12,417 nt of DNA, from positions 1 to 12,417 of the forward strand of contig JAEWAD010000390.1 in the NCBI GenBank assembly GCA_023391905.1. Reading direction: 5' to 3'. This document shows, piece by piece, positions 1-7,873 of this stretch. The translations under genes and the position numbers were made by a program. Positions within the stretch are counted from its first letter, which is position 1. Every line of letters starts with the position of its first letter. The notes below the pieces were generated by a model. That model was not told where the DNA came from, did no database searches, and saw nothing but the letters and a program-made list of their open reading frames with translations. The stretch comes from Pseudomonadota bacterium (GTDB lineage: Bacteria > Pseudomonadota > Alphaproteobacteria > Rhizobiales > Kaistiaceae).

Positions 1-440
1 CGATGCAGCATGGCGCGCAGATGCTGGATCAGCTCGGCGTCGGCTATGAAGCGCTGATCGTGTCGGCACATCGCACCCCGGACCGGCTCTACAGCTTCGC
101 CAAATCGGCGGAGAAGAACGGCTTCAAGATCATCATTGCCGGCGCCGGCGGCGCGGCGCATCTGCCCGGCATGGCGGCGGCGATGACGGCGCTGCCCGTG
201 TTCGGCGTGCCGATGAATGTCACCGCGCTCGAAGGCACGGATTCGCTGCTCTCGATCGTGCAGATGCCGGGCGGCATCCCCGTCGGCACGCTGGCGATCG
301 GCAAGGCCGGCGCCATCAACGCGGCGCTGCTCGCCGCCGCCATCCTGGCGCTCCATGACCCGGCGCTTGCCGCCCGCCTCGACGACTGGCGCGCCGCCCA
401 GGCCGACCGCGTCGCCGAAAGGCCCCACGATGAAGGGTGA
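1..440 (+). CDS. purE: N5-carboxyaminoimidazole ribonucleotide mutase PurE (5'-truncated by window edge)
   Basis: PurE converts N5-CAIR to CAIR in cytosolic de novo purine synthesis, using the product of PurK encoded next door. The visible 145 residues carry family hallmarks: SAHRTPDR near visible residue 21, the phosphate- and substrate-binding GAGGAAHLPGM near residue 47, and the SLLSIVQMPGGIPVGTLAIG stretch. Bacterial class I PurE is about 160-170 residues, so roughly 20 N-terminal residues (normally containing an MGSxSD motif) lie left of the window. The ATG at position 3 is therefore an internal Met and not the start. The stop TGA at 438-440 lies inside purK: the genes overlap by 11 nt, which indicates one transcript with coupled translation. 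Identification is secure; only the missing 5' end is uncertain. Confidence 0.96.
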   Translation, partial: MQHGAQMLDQLGVGYEALIVSAHRTPDRLYSFAKSAEKNGFKIIIAGAGGAAHLPGMAAAMTALPVFGVPMNVTALEGTDSLLSIVQMPGGIPVGTLAIGKAGAINAALLAAAILALHDPALAARLDDWRAAQADRVAERPHDEG

Positions 441-1527
441 AGCAGTGCTGCGACCCGGCGCCACGATCGGCATCCTCGGCGGCGGCCAGCTCGGCCGCAT
501 GCTCGCCACCGCCGCGGCCGAACTCGGCTTCCGCTGCCATGTCTATTGTCCGGACGGCGAAAGCCCGGCCTTCGACGTCGCCGCGGCGCGCACCGTCGCG
601 GCCTATGAGAACGAGGCGGCGCTCGCCGCCTTCGCCGGGTCGGTCGACGTCGTCACCTATGAATTCGAGAACGTGCCGTCCGCGACCGCCGACTTCCTCG
701 GCGCGCAGGTCGACGTCCTGCCGGGGCCGCGTGCGCTCGCCGTGTCGCAGGACCGGCTCTCCGAGAAGGAGCTGATGCAGGGCCTCGGCATTCCTGTCGC
801 CCCGTTCGCGGCGGTCGACGATCTTGCCGGGCTCGAGGCGGCGCTGGAACGGCTCGGCCGTCCCTCGATCCTGAAGACCCGCCGCTTCGGTTATGACGGC
901 AAGGGCCAGGTGGCGATCCGCGCCGGCGACGACGCGGCCGCCGCCTTCGAGGCGATCGCCGGCAAGCCGGCCGTGCTGGAAGGTTTCGTCACCTTCGCCC
1001 GCGAGGTCTCGGCCCTGGTCGTGCGCGGCCGGAATGGCGAGACGGCCGTCTACGACATCGTCGAGAACGTGCATCGCAACCATATCCTCGCCACTTCGAC
1101 CGTCCCCGCGAAGCTGGCGGAGGCGACCGCCGAGGCGGCGCGCGGCATCGCCGCCAAGGTCGCCGAGGCGCTCGAATATGTCGGTCTGCTGGCGGTCGAG
1201 ATGATCGTCGTGGAGGAGGGGGGCGAAGAGCGCCTGCTCGTCAACGAGATCGCGCCGCGCGTGCACAATTCCGGCCACTGGACGCAGGACGGCTGCCTGG
1301 TCTCGCAGTTCGAGAACCATATTCGCGCCATCGCCGGCTGGCCGCTCGGCTCGACGATCCGGCATTCCGACGCCGTCATGACGAACCTCGTCGGCGCCGA
1401 GGCGGATGAATGGCAGCGCCTGGCGGCGGAGCCGGGCGCGCGGCTGCATCTCTACGGCAAGGCCGAGAGCCGGCCCGGCCGCAAGATGGGTCACGTCAAC
1501 CGGATCGCCCCGCGCCAGCAGGGCTGA
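430..1527 (+). CDS. purK: N5-carboxyaminoimidazole ribonucleotide synthase PurK
   Basis: PurK is a cytosolic ATP-grasp enzyme that carboxylates AIR with ATP and bicarbonate to give N5-CAIR, which PurE then isomerises. The 365-residue length is normal. Motifs seen: N-terminal GILGGGQLGRML at about residues 14-25, VTYEFENVP near 75-83, the ATP-grasp KTRRFGYDGKGQ at 149-160, and the metal/phosphate-binding VNEIAPRVHNSGHWT at 271-285, with GKAESRPGRKMGHVN near the C terminus. The open frame extends further upstream, but ATG 430 is the natural start: AAAGG at 418-422 sits 7 nt before it and GILGGGQ falls at the usual distance from the N terminus. It overlaps purE by 11 nt, the usual purEK operon arrangement. 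Two hairpins follow the stop. Confidence 0.97.
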   Translation: MKGEAVLRPGATIGILGGGQLGRMLATAAAELGFRCHVYCPDGESPAFDVAAARTVAAYENEAALAAFAGSVDVVTYEFENVPSATADFLGAQVDVLPGPRALAVSQDRLSEKELMQGLGIPVAPFAAVDDLAGLEAALERLGRPSILKTRRFGYDGKGQVAIRAGDDAAAAFEAIAGKPAVLEGFVTFAREVSALVVRGRNGETAVYDIVENVHRNHILATSTVPAKLAEATAEAARGIAAKVAEALEYVGLLAVEMIVVEEGGEERLLVNEIAPRVHNSGHWTQDGCLVSQFENHIRAIAGWPLGSTIRHSDAVMTNLVGAEADEWQRLAAEPGARLHLYGKAESRPGRKMGHVNRIAPRQQG

Positions 1528-1714
1528 GCCGCCTGCCAAATCGTCCCGTCGGCAGCGCCGGCGGGACCCTGCCGCGCGAAGGCCGGGCTTTCGCAATCGC
1601 CGTCGCGACCCCATATCAGGGCCTTCGTGGTCAGGGGTGGCGCCGGTGACGCAAAGGCGCTATCGAAAGGCCCGAATTCCGCTCCCGCACCCGCCCAGAA
1701 TAAAGACAGCCGTC
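1528..1714 (+). other. purK-ileS intergenic region
   Basis: This 187-bp gap holds the two hairpins listed separately and presumably the ileS promoter. I cannot assign convincing -35/-10 boxes. Short open frames here do not resemble proteins. There is no obvious strong Shine-Dalgarno before ileS, only AAAGA at 1703-1707. Confidence 0.4.
1543..1594 (+). terminator. Two tandem GC hairpins after purK (candidate end of purEK transcript)
   Basis: Hairpin 1: an 11-bp stem, 1543-1553 with 1557-1567, trinucleotide loop AGC, one G-T wobble. It starts 15 nt after the purK stop. Hairpin 2: 1576-1582 with 1588-1594, seven pairs including one wobble, loop CCGGG. Neither is followed by a T-run, so this is not a canonical intrinsic terminator. 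It could stabilise the 3' end, pause polymerase or aid Rho-dependent termination. Pairing is seen directly; the function is inferred. Confidence 0.45.
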
Positions 1715-4700
1715 ATGACAGAGCCGAAGACCGTTTATCCCGCCGCCGAGCCGTCGCCCTCGTTCCCGAAGATCGAGGAAGCGATCGGTGCCTGGTGGAA
1801 GGAAAACGAGATTTTCGAACGCTCGATCGCGCAGCGGCGTGACCAGGGCGCGCCGGAGTTCGTCTTCTATGACGGCCCGCCCTTCGCCAATGGACTGCCG
1901 CACTACGGCCACCTCGTCACCGGCTTCGTCAAGGATCTGGTGCCGCGCTACCAGACCATGCGCGGCAAGGTGGTCGACCGTCGTTTCGGCTGGGATTGCC
2001 ACGGCCTGCCGGCCGAGATGCAGTCCGAGAAGGAACTCGGCGTTTCCGGCCGTATCGAGATCCTGAAATACGGCGTCGCCCGTTTCAACGAGCATTGCCG
2101 CACCTCGGTCCAGCAGTTCACCGCGGACTGGGAATACTATGTCACGCGCTCGGCGCGCTGGGTCGATTTCAAGAACGACTACAAGACCATGGACCTCTCC
2201 TTCATGGAGAGCGTCATGTGGGCGTTCAAGCAGCTGCACGACAAGGGCCTGATCTATGAGGGCTATCGCGTCGTGCCCTATAGCTGGGCCGCGCAGACGC
2301 CGCTGTCGAACTTCGAGACCCGCCTCGACAATTCCTACCGCATGCGCCAAGACCCGGCGCTGACGGTCGGCTTCCTGCTCGACCCGGTCGAGGGCGACAA
2401 CGTTCCGACGCGCCTGCTCGCCTGGACGACCACGCCGTGGACGCTGCCGTCCAACATGGCGCTCGCCGTCGCCCCCGACGCGGATTACGCCGTGCTCGAG
2501 AAGGACGGCGTCCGCCTGGTCATCGGCGCGCCGCTCGTCGGCAACTACGCCAAGGAACTCGATGGCTATGTCGAGGTCGCGCAGCTGAAGGGCGCCGAAC
2601 TGATCGGCCGCACCTATCAGCCGATGCTGCCGTTCTTCGCCGCCGAGAAGGCGAACGGCGCCTTCCGCGTCATCGGCGGCGACTTCATCGAGATGACCGA
2701 CGGCACCGGCGTCGTGCACATCGCTCCCGCCTTCGGCGAGGACGACATGCGCATCGGCCAGGAAGAGGGCATCCCGGTCGTCGATCCGGTCGATTTCGCT
2801 GGCAACTTCACCGAGCTCGTCCCGGCCTATGCCGGCTTGAACGTGTTCGACGCCAACAAGGAAATCATCCGCGACTTGAAGCAGGAAGGCGTGGTGCTGC
2901 GTCACGAGACGTATGACCACAACTACCCGCATTGCTGGCGCACGGACCAGCCGCTGATCTACAAGGCGCTGCGCTCCTGGTACGTGAAGGTCACCGCCTT
3001 CAAGGACCGGATGGTCGAGCTCAACCAGGGCATCACCTGGGTGCCCGAGCATGTCCGCGACGGCCTGTTCGGCAAGTGGCTGGAGAATGCGCGCGACTGG
3101 AACATCGGCCGCAACCGCTTCTGGGGTTCGCCGATCCCGGTGTGGAAGTCGGATGATCCGAACTATCCGCGCATGGACGTCTATGGCTCGCTCGACGAGA
3201 TCGAGCGGGACTTCGGCGTGCGCCCGCACGACCTGCACCGGCCCTATATCGACGAGCTGACCCGTCCGAACCCGGACGATCCGACCGGCAAGTCGGTGAT
3301 GCGCCGCGTCGAGGACGTGCTGGATTGCTGGTTTGAATCCGGCTCGATGCCGTTCGCGCAGGTGCACTACCCGTTCGAGAACAAGGACTGGTTCGAGGGC
3401 CACTTCCCGGGCGACTTCATCGTGGAATACGTCGCGCAGACGCGCGGCTGGTTCTACACGCTGATGGTAATGGCGACGGCGCTGTTCGACCGCGCGCCGT
3501 TCCGCTCGGTCGTCTGCCACGGCGTCGTGCTCGACGAGAACAAGCAGAAGCTGTCGAAGCGGCTCCGCAACTATCCGGACCCGATCGAGGTATTCAACAC
3601 CTATGGTGCCGACGCGCTGCGCTGGTACCTGGTGTCGTCGCCGCTGCTCTCCGGCGGCGATCTCGCCATGCCGAAGGACGGCCGCGCCATCGCCGAGACG
3701 GTGCGCCAGGTCATGCTGCCGATCTGGAACGCCTACTCGTTCTTCACGCTCTATGCCAACATCGACGGCATCAAGGGCCGGATGGTCACGACCGCCGAGG
3801 CCGAGCTCGACCGCTATATCCTCGCCAAGACCGCGGACCTGATCCGCGGCATCGAGGCGTCGATGGAGAAGCTCGATCTCGCCGGCGCGACCGATGCGTT
3901 CCCGCCCTTCATCGAGGCGCTGAACAACTGGTTCATCCGTCGCTCGCGCGACCGGTTCTGGAAGGCCGAGAAGGACGCCGACAAGCAGGCCGCCTACGAC
4001 ACGCTCTACACCGTGCTCGTGACGATGACCCGCGCGCTGGCGCCATTCCTGCCGTTCCTGACCGAGCACATCCACCGGGCGCTGGTCGACGGCGAGAGCG
4101 TGCATCTGGCCAACTGGCCGGACGCGTCGGCGCTCGTCTCCGATGCGGCTCTGGTCGAGCGCATGGACCTCGCCCGCACGGTCGCTTCGGCCGCGCTGTC
4201 GATCCGCACGGTCAAGAACCTGCGTACGCGCCTGCCGCTGCGCTGCCTCACGGTCGCGCATCCGGGCTTCGAGAAGCTGGCGCTCCTGAAGGACGTCATT
4301 GCGGATGAGGTCAACGTCAAGGAAGTCGTGCTGGCGGCGGATCCCGCCGCCTATGGCGCGGTCGTGCTCGCCGTCGATCCGAAGATCGGCAAGCGGCTCG
4401 GCAAGAACCTGAAGGACGTGCTCAACGCGGCGCGGGCCGGCGAGTGGGAAGATCTCGGCGACGGCCGCTATGCGGTGGCCGGCCAGACGATCGAGCCGGG
4501 CGAGTACGAGCTGCGCTTCAAGGCCAATGAAGGCCTCGACGCGGTTGCCTTCGACGGCGCCGCGGGCGTGGTCGTGCTCGATACGCAGGTCGACGAGGCG
4601 CTGGAACGCGAGGGCGTCGCCCGCGACTTCATCCGCCTGGTGCAGACGGCGCGCAAGGAGGCCGGCTTCAACATCGCCGACCGCATCCATATCGAGGTCA

Positions 4701-4867
4701 AGATCGCCAACGGCCTCGGCGGGGCGCTGGTCGACCATGCCGAGACGATCCGCGCCGAGACCTTGGCCGAGACGCTGCGTCCGACCGATGACCGGCCGGA
4801 AGGCTTCGTCTCGGAGACGAGCCTGCTCGACGAGCCGATCGAGATCGGCGTCCGCGTCGCGCGCTGA
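1715..4867 (+). CDS. ileS: Isoleucyl-tRNA synthetase, eukaryote-like type 2 (IleRS2)
   Basis: This class I aminoacyl-tRNA synthetase charges tRNA-Ile in the cytosol and edits mischarged valine. It has 1050 residues, longer than the usual bacterial IleRS1 (about 930-1000). The ATP-binding HIGH motif reads HYGH at 63-66, within FANGLPHYGH, the type 2 style. WDCHGLPAE follows. The CP1 editing domain shows WTTTPWTLPSN from W237 and GTGVVHIAPAFGEDD at 330-344. The second ATP motif is KLSKR at 612-616 rather than KMSKS. The tRNA anticodon-binding helical domain follows (LNNWFIRRSRDRFW region), then a long type 2 C-terminal region. ATG 1715 was chosen because homology begins there (SFPKIEEAIGAWWKEN); the upstream extension is non-coding. 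The ribosome-binding site is weak. A strong terminator follows. Type 2 enzymes are known to be associated with mupirocin insensitivity; that is inference for this protein. Confidence 0.96.
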   Translation: MTEPKTVYPAAEPSPSFPKIEEAIGAWWKENEIFERSIAQRRDQGAPEFVFYDGPPFANGLPHYGHLVTGFVKDLVPRYQTMRGKVVDRRFGWDCHGLPAEMQSEKELGVSGRIEILKYGVARFNEHCRTSVQQFTADWEYYVTRSARWVDFKNDYKTMDLSFMESVMWAFKQLHDKGLIYEGYRVVPYSWAAQTPLSNFETRLDNSYRMRQDPALTVGFLLDPVEGDNVPTRLLAWTTTPWTLPSNMALAVAPDADYAVLEKDGVRLVIGAPLVGNYAKELDGYVEVAQLKGAELIGRTYQPMLPFFAAEKANGAFRVIGGDFIEMTDGTGVVHIAPAFGEDDMRIGQEEGIPVVDPVDFAGNFTELVPAYAGLNVFDANKEIIRDLKQEGVVLRHETYDHNYPHCWRTDQPLIYKALRSWYVKVTAFKDRMVELNQGITWVPEHVRDGLFGKWLENARDWNIGRNRFWGSPIPVWKSDDPNYPRMDVYGSLDEIERDFGVRPHDLHRPYIDELTRPNPDDPTGKSVMRRVEDVLDCWFESGSMPFAQVHYPFENKDWFEGHFPGDFIVEYVAQTRGWFYTLMVMATALFDRAPFRSVVCHGVVLDENKQKLSKRLRNYPDPIEVFNTYGADALRWYLVSSPLLSGGDLAMPKDGRAIAETVRQVMLPIWNAYSFFTLYANIDGIKGRMVTTAEAELDRYILAKTADLIRGIEASMEKLDLAGATDAFPPFIEALNNWFIRRSRDRFWKAEKDADKQAAYDTLYTVLVTMTRALAPFLPFLTEHIHRALVDGESVHLANWPDASALVSDAALVERMDLARTVASAALSIRTVKNLRTRLPLRCLTVAHPGFEKLALLKDVIADEVNVKEVVLAADPAAYGAVVLAVDPKIGKRLGKNLKDVLNAARAGEWEDLGDGRYAVAGQTIEPGEYELRFKANEGLDAVAFDGAAGVVVLDTQVDEALEREGVARDFIRLVQTARKEAGFNIADRIHIEVKIANGLGGALVDHAETIRAETLAETLRPTDDRPEGFVSETSLLDEPIEIGVRVAR

Positions 4868-4896
4868 GGCGCGGCGCGACTGAACGAATGGATCCT

Positions 4897-4928
4897 TCGA
4901 CCGGCCTCGCGGCCGGTCGATTGCTTTT
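4897..4928 (+). terminator. Intrinsic terminator of ileS
   Basis: A perfect 10-bp stem, 4897-4906 (TCGACCGGCC) with 4911-4920, and a TCGC tetraloop, followed immediately by TTGCTTTT. It lies 29 nt after the ileS stop. This is a textbook Rho-independent terminator and separates ileS from the following oxidoreductase gene. Confidence 0.88.
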
Positions 4929-4930
4929 GG

Positions 4931-4946
4931 GGCCGGCGATCCGGCC
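4931..4946 (+). promoter_or_regulatory. Small hairpin just before the oxidoreductase ribosome-binding site
   Basis: A perfect 6-bp inverted repeat, GGCCGG (4931-4936) and CCGGCC (4941-4946), with a CGAT loop. It ends 4 nt before the Shine-Dalgarno GGGAG at 4951-4955. It may affect translation initiation or simply extend the upstream terminator. Pairing is seen; any role is inference. Confidence 0.35.
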
Positions 4947-4961
4947 GAACGGGAGCCCAGA

Positions 4962-5954
4962 ATGACGCCGTTGTCGATCCTCGAACTCGTCCGCGTGACC
5001 GAAGAAACCGATGCGCGCGGCGCGCTCGACAATGCCCGAGACCTCGCCGCGCATGCCGAACGCTGGGGCTACAATCGCATCTGGGTGGCCGAGCACCACA
5101 ACATGCCGGGCATCGCCAGCGCCGCGACCTCGATCGTGCTGGCGCATATCGCGGCCGGCACCCAGACCATCCGCGTCGGCGCCGGCGGCATCATGCTGCC
5201 GAACCATGCGCCCTACATCATCGCCGAGCAGTTCGGCACGCTGGCCAGGCTCTTCCCCGGCCGCATCGATCTGGGCCTCGGCCGGGCGCCGGGAACGGAC
5301 CAGGTGACCGTGCGCGCGTTGCGCCGTTCGCCGAACAATGCCGAGAATTTTCCGCAGGACGTGCTGGAATTGCAGGCGTTTCTGGCGCCGGCGGGACCCG
5401 AGCAGCGCATCGTCGCCGTGCCGGCGGCGGGCACCGAGGTGCCGCTCTGGATCCTCGGCTCCAGCAATTTCGGCGCCATGCTGGCGGCGGAGCTGGGGCT
5501 TCCCTACGCCTTCGCCTCGCATTTCGCGCCCGACCTGCTGCTGCCGGCATTGGAAATCTACCGGAGCCGCTTCAAGCCGTCGGAACAGCTCGACCGGCCC
5601 TATGCGATGGTCGGCGTCAACGTGATCGCGGCCGAGACCGACGCCGAGGCGACGCGGCTGGCGACGACGCAGCAGATGTCGTTCGCCGACATGTTCCGAG
5701 GCGCGCGCGGCCTTTCGAAGCCGCCGATCGACGATATCGAGACCTACTGGTCGCCGATGGAGCGGGCACAGGCGAAGTCGATGCTGGCCCGCTCGATCGT
5801 CGGATCGCCCGAGACCGTTCGCGCCGGCATGGAGGCGCTGGTCGAGGAGACCGGCGCCGACGAATTGATCCTCGTCTCGGACGTCTACGACCACGCGGCG
5901 CGGCTGCGCTCGGTCGAACTGATTGCTCAGGCGGCCGGGATCGGCGCGGGTTAA
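4962..5954 (+). CDS. LLM-class (luciferase-like) flavin-dependent oxidoreductase
   Basis: A 330-residue cytosolic protein of the bacterial luciferase-like monooxygenase superfamily, closest in style to the 'luciferase family oxidoreductase, group 1' type (E. coli YhbW-like). These are TIM-barrel proteins that use FMN or F420. Features seen: SILELVRVTE at the N terminus, WVAEHHN at 41-47, GGIMLPNHAPYIIAEQFGTL at about 75-94, GRIDLGLGRAPGTD at 100-113, and PLWILGSSNFGA in the second half. The substrate cannot be read from sequence. The start ATG has GGGAG 6 nt upstream (4951-4955). The gene stands alone between the ileS terminator and the convergent bioMNY block, and its stop codon sits in the loop of a hairpin. 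Length fits the family. Confidence is high for the family and low for any specific reaction. Confidence 0.92.
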   Translation: MTPLSILELVRVTEETDARGALDNARDLAAHAERWGYNRIWVAEHHNMPGIASAATSIVLAHIAAGTQTIRVGAGGIMLPNHAPYIIAEQFGTLARLFPGRIDLGLGRAPGTDQVTVRALRRSPNNAENFPQDVLELQAFLAPAGPEQRIVAVPAAGTEVPLWILGSSNFGAMLAAELGLPYAFASHFAPDLLLPALEIYRSRFKPSEQLDRPYAMVGVNVIAAETDAEATRLATTQQMSFADMFRGARGLSKPPIDDIETYWSPMERAQAKSMLARSIVGSPETVRAGMEALVEETGADELILVSDVYDHAARLRSVELIAQAAGIGAG

Positions 5955-5968
5955 CAGCGCCGATCCTG
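5938..5968. terminator. Hairpin at the oxidoreductase 3' end, between convergent genes
   Basis: A perfect 10-bp stem, GGATCGGCGC (5938-5947) with GCGCCGATCC (5957-5966), and a 9-nt loop that contains the TAA stop (5952-5954). Only a short weak T-stretch (TGTT) follows. bioY ends at 5991 on the other strand, so the structure could serve both converging transcripts. Function is inferred. Confidence 0.5.
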
Positions 5969-5990
5969 TTAGCGATCCGGTAGCGGTTCG

Positions 5991-6551
5991 TTAGCGCGCC
6001 GCCTGCATCAGCGGATAGGAGCGCCGCACCGTCTCGGCGATGACGGCGGCGACGGCCGCCTTGATCAGGTCGCCCGGCACGAAGATCAGCGAACCCATGG
6101 CGGCATCCCAGAGCGACAGCCTGGCGACCATGGCGAGCCAGGGGATGCCGATCAGGTAGACGATTCCGATGCCGCCGATCGCGGCGAAGACGAAGAACCA
6201 GACCGCGTTCATGCGGTGCCAGTTCTTCTCGGTCAGCCAGCCGGTGACATAGGCGGCGAAGGGCCAGGCGATGATGAAGCCGGCGGTCGGGCCGAAGAAG
6301 ACCGAGAGGCCGCCATGGCCGCCGGAGAGCAGCGGCAGGCCGAGCGCGACGAGAAGCACGAAGAGCAGGATGGCGAGCGCACCGCGCTTGGCGCCGATCA
6401 GGGCACCTGCCAGCATGACGCCGAGCGTCTGCGCGGTGATCGGCACGGGCAGGAAGCCGACCTGGAAGGCCGGCACCAGGTTGATCGCCGCCATCAGCGC
6501 GGCGAACAGCGCGATATAGACGATGTCGCGGGTTGAAACGTCCTGGCTCAT
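5991..6551 (-). CDS. bioY: Biotin ECF transporter substrate-binding membrane protein BioY
   Basis: BioY is the biotin-binding S component of an energy-coupling-factor importer in the inner membrane. The 186-residue protein has about six hydrophobic segments. It shows family features: an N-terminal IVYIALFAALMAAINLVPAF helix, the GFLPVPITAQTLGVMLAGAL stretch, the GPTAGFIIAWPFAAYVTG motif near residues 87-104, and FVPGDLIKAAVAAVIAE near the C terminus, which belongs to the biotin pocket. It is the last gene of a minus-strand bioMNY operon, 51 nt after bioN, with GGAG at 6563-6566 before the ATG. With BioM and BioN present, high-affinity transport is expected; BioY alone can also transport in some bacteria. 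Confidence 0.96.
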   Translation of the reverse strand: MSQDVSTRDIVYIALFAALMAAINLVPAFQVGFLPVPITAQTLGVMLAGALIGAKRGALAILLFVLLVALGLPLLSGGHGGLSVFFGPTAGFIIAWPFAAYVTGWLTEKNWHRMNAVWFFVFAAIGGIGIVYLIGIPWLAMVARLSLWDAAMGSLIFVPGDLIKAAVAAVIAETVRRSYPLMQAAR

Positions 6552-6602
6552 CGGGTCCCGGTCTCCTGTTCGGGGGAAGTGTCGGTCCGCCGCGAGCGGC
6601 GA

Positions 6603-7202
6603 TCAAGCCTCGTAGCCGCGCGCCTCGATGGCGTCGGCGAGTTCGTCGGCGGATTTCAGCGTGCGGATGACCAGCGGCACGATCAGCGCCAGCGGATTGG
6701 CGGCGAGCCCGCGCGCCGCCTGCGCCTCGCGGATCAAGCGGAATTCCTCCGCGATCAGCGGCACGAAGCGGATGGCGAGCGCGATGGCGAGCCCGACCTT
6801 CTCCGGATTGACGCCGAGCGGCCGCAGCGGCCCGAGCCCCCACTCCACCAGCTCCGCCATTTCCGACACCGGCGTCGTCAGCGTCACGGCGCTGGCGAGC
6901 AGGATCAGCGTCGCGAAGCGCGCCACGGTCAAGAGGCCCTCGGCGACGGTGCCGAAGACGAGGTGGAAGAGGAAGATGATGCCGAGCAGGATCGCCGGGC
7001 CGCGCAATTGCGCCATCAGGCTGCGGAGCGGCACGCCGGTCGAGAGATAGATCGCGAAGGCGAGCGGCACGCTGGCGAAGACGGCGATCTCAGAGGGAAT
7101 GAGGAAGAGCGCCAGCGACAGGACCAGCAGGCCCGCCACCTTGGCGCCGGCGCGGGCGCGATGCAAAGGCGAGCGGCCCGGATGATAGAGCCCGATCGTC
7201 AT
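6603..7202 (-). CDS. bioN: Biotin ECF transporter transmembrane coupling protein BioN
   Basis: BioN is the T component (EcfT/CbiQ family), which links the ATPase BioM to BioY in the inner membrane. The 199-residue protein begins with MTIGLYHPGRSPLHR, then hydrophobic segments at about 24-42, 44-54 and 70-105. It carries the coupling signature AQAARGL near residue 157 and a second Ala-Arg-Gly motif, EARG, near the C terminus; such motifs contact the ATPase. The start codon overlaps the bioM stop as ATGA (7202-7199), which indicates translational coupling and equal production. The length matches BioN proteins of rhizobia. Identification as BioN, rather than another EcfT, rests on the flanking bioM and bioY. 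Confidence 0.94.
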   Translation of the reverse strand: MTIGLYHPGRSPLHRARAGAKVAGLLVLSLALFLIPSEIAVFASVPLAFAIYLSTGVPLRSLMAQLRGPAILLGIIFLFHLVFGTVAEGLLTVARFATLILLASAVTLTTPVSEMAELVEWGLGPLRPLGVNPEKVGLAIALAIRFVPLIAEEFRLIREAQAARGLAANPLALIVPLVIRTLKSADELADAIEARGYEA

Positions 7203-7873
7203 CGCATCCGCTCGCGATAGAAGGGGAGCACCTCGCCCGGCAGGCCGTCGGCGGCGATGCGGCCATCCTCGATCATCAGCACGCGGTCGAAGCCGGCGAT
7301 CAGCTCCAGGTCGTGGCTGACGACGACAGCCGGATGCGGGAGTGCGTCGATCGCATCGGCGACGCGGTTGCGGTTCCTGAGGTCGAGCAGCGTCGTCGGC
7401 TCGTCGAAGACGACGAGCTCCGGTTCGGTGACGAGGACGGCCGACATCGCCACCAGCTGCTTCTCGCCGCCGGACAGCAGATGCACCGGCCGCTCGCGCA
7501 GATGGCCGAGATCGTAGCGCGAAAGCGCCGCGTCGATGCGGGCGTCGATCTCCGCCTTCGGGATCTTTCGCGCCTTCAGGCCGAAGGCGAGGTCTTCGCC
7601 GACGATCGGCATGACGATCTGGTGATCGGGGTTCTGGAAGATGAAGCCGACCTTGCGGCGGATCGCCTTGACGTCCTTCCGCGTGTCGACGCCGTCGATC
7701 AGGACCCGGCCGGCCTTCGGCAGCACGAGGCCGTTCAGCAGGCGGGCAAAGGTGCTCTTGCCGGAGCCGTTGGCGCCGACGATGCCGATGCGCCGTTCTC
7801 TGAGCGCGCAGTCGATCCCGTCCAGAACGGGCCGGCCGTCGAACTCATGGCTGACCGCTTCCAGCACGATCAT
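7199..7873 (-). CDS. bioM: Biotin ECF transporter ATP-binding protein BioM
   Basis: BioM is the cytosolic ABC ATPase that powers biotin uptake through BioN and BioY. The 224-residue protein shows every ABC motif: Walker A GANGSGKST at 33-41, Q-loop Q80 in FIFQNPDHQ, signature LSGGEKQ at 133-139, Walker B LVVFDEPT at 153-160, and the switch histidine at H187 in SHDLE. The residue after the catalytic Glu motif is TLLDL, where most relatives have a similar T-LD-L D-loop. The frame is open for 67 further codons upstream, but ATG 7873 is preferred: MIVLEAVSHEFDG is the expected N terminus and the extension overlaps the exonuclease gene. Upstream is a weak GGA. bioM is the first transporter gene, 67 nt after the same-strand exonuclease gene. 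Confidence 0.95.
   Translation of the reverse strand: MIVLEAVSHEFDGRPVLDGIDCALRERRIGIVGANGSGKSTFARLLNGLVLPKAGRVLIDGVDTRKDVKAIRRKVGFIFQNPDHQIVMPIVGEDLAFGLKARKIPKAEIDARIDAALSRYDLGHLRERPVHLLSGGEKQLVAMSAVLVTEPELVVFDEPTTLLDLRNRNRVADAIDALPHPAVVVSHDLELIAGFDRVLMIEDGRIAADGLPGEVLPFYRERMR

Noticed and set aside
629..641. CCTTCGCCGGG core in purK resembling the palindromic repeat
   Set aside because: It lies inside conserved coding sequence (AAFAG) without the pairing arm, so chance similarity is likely.
316..1614. 432-codon minus-strand open frame opposite purK
   Set aside because: A shadow of purK with no domain, of low-complexity Arg-rich composition.
1631..5032. Very long (1133-codon) open frame on the minus strand opposite ileS
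   Set aside because: It mirrors ileS. High-GC coding DNA leaves the antisense frame open, and the translation is rich in Arg/Asp/His/Val with no recognisable domain, while ileS on the plus strand is clear.
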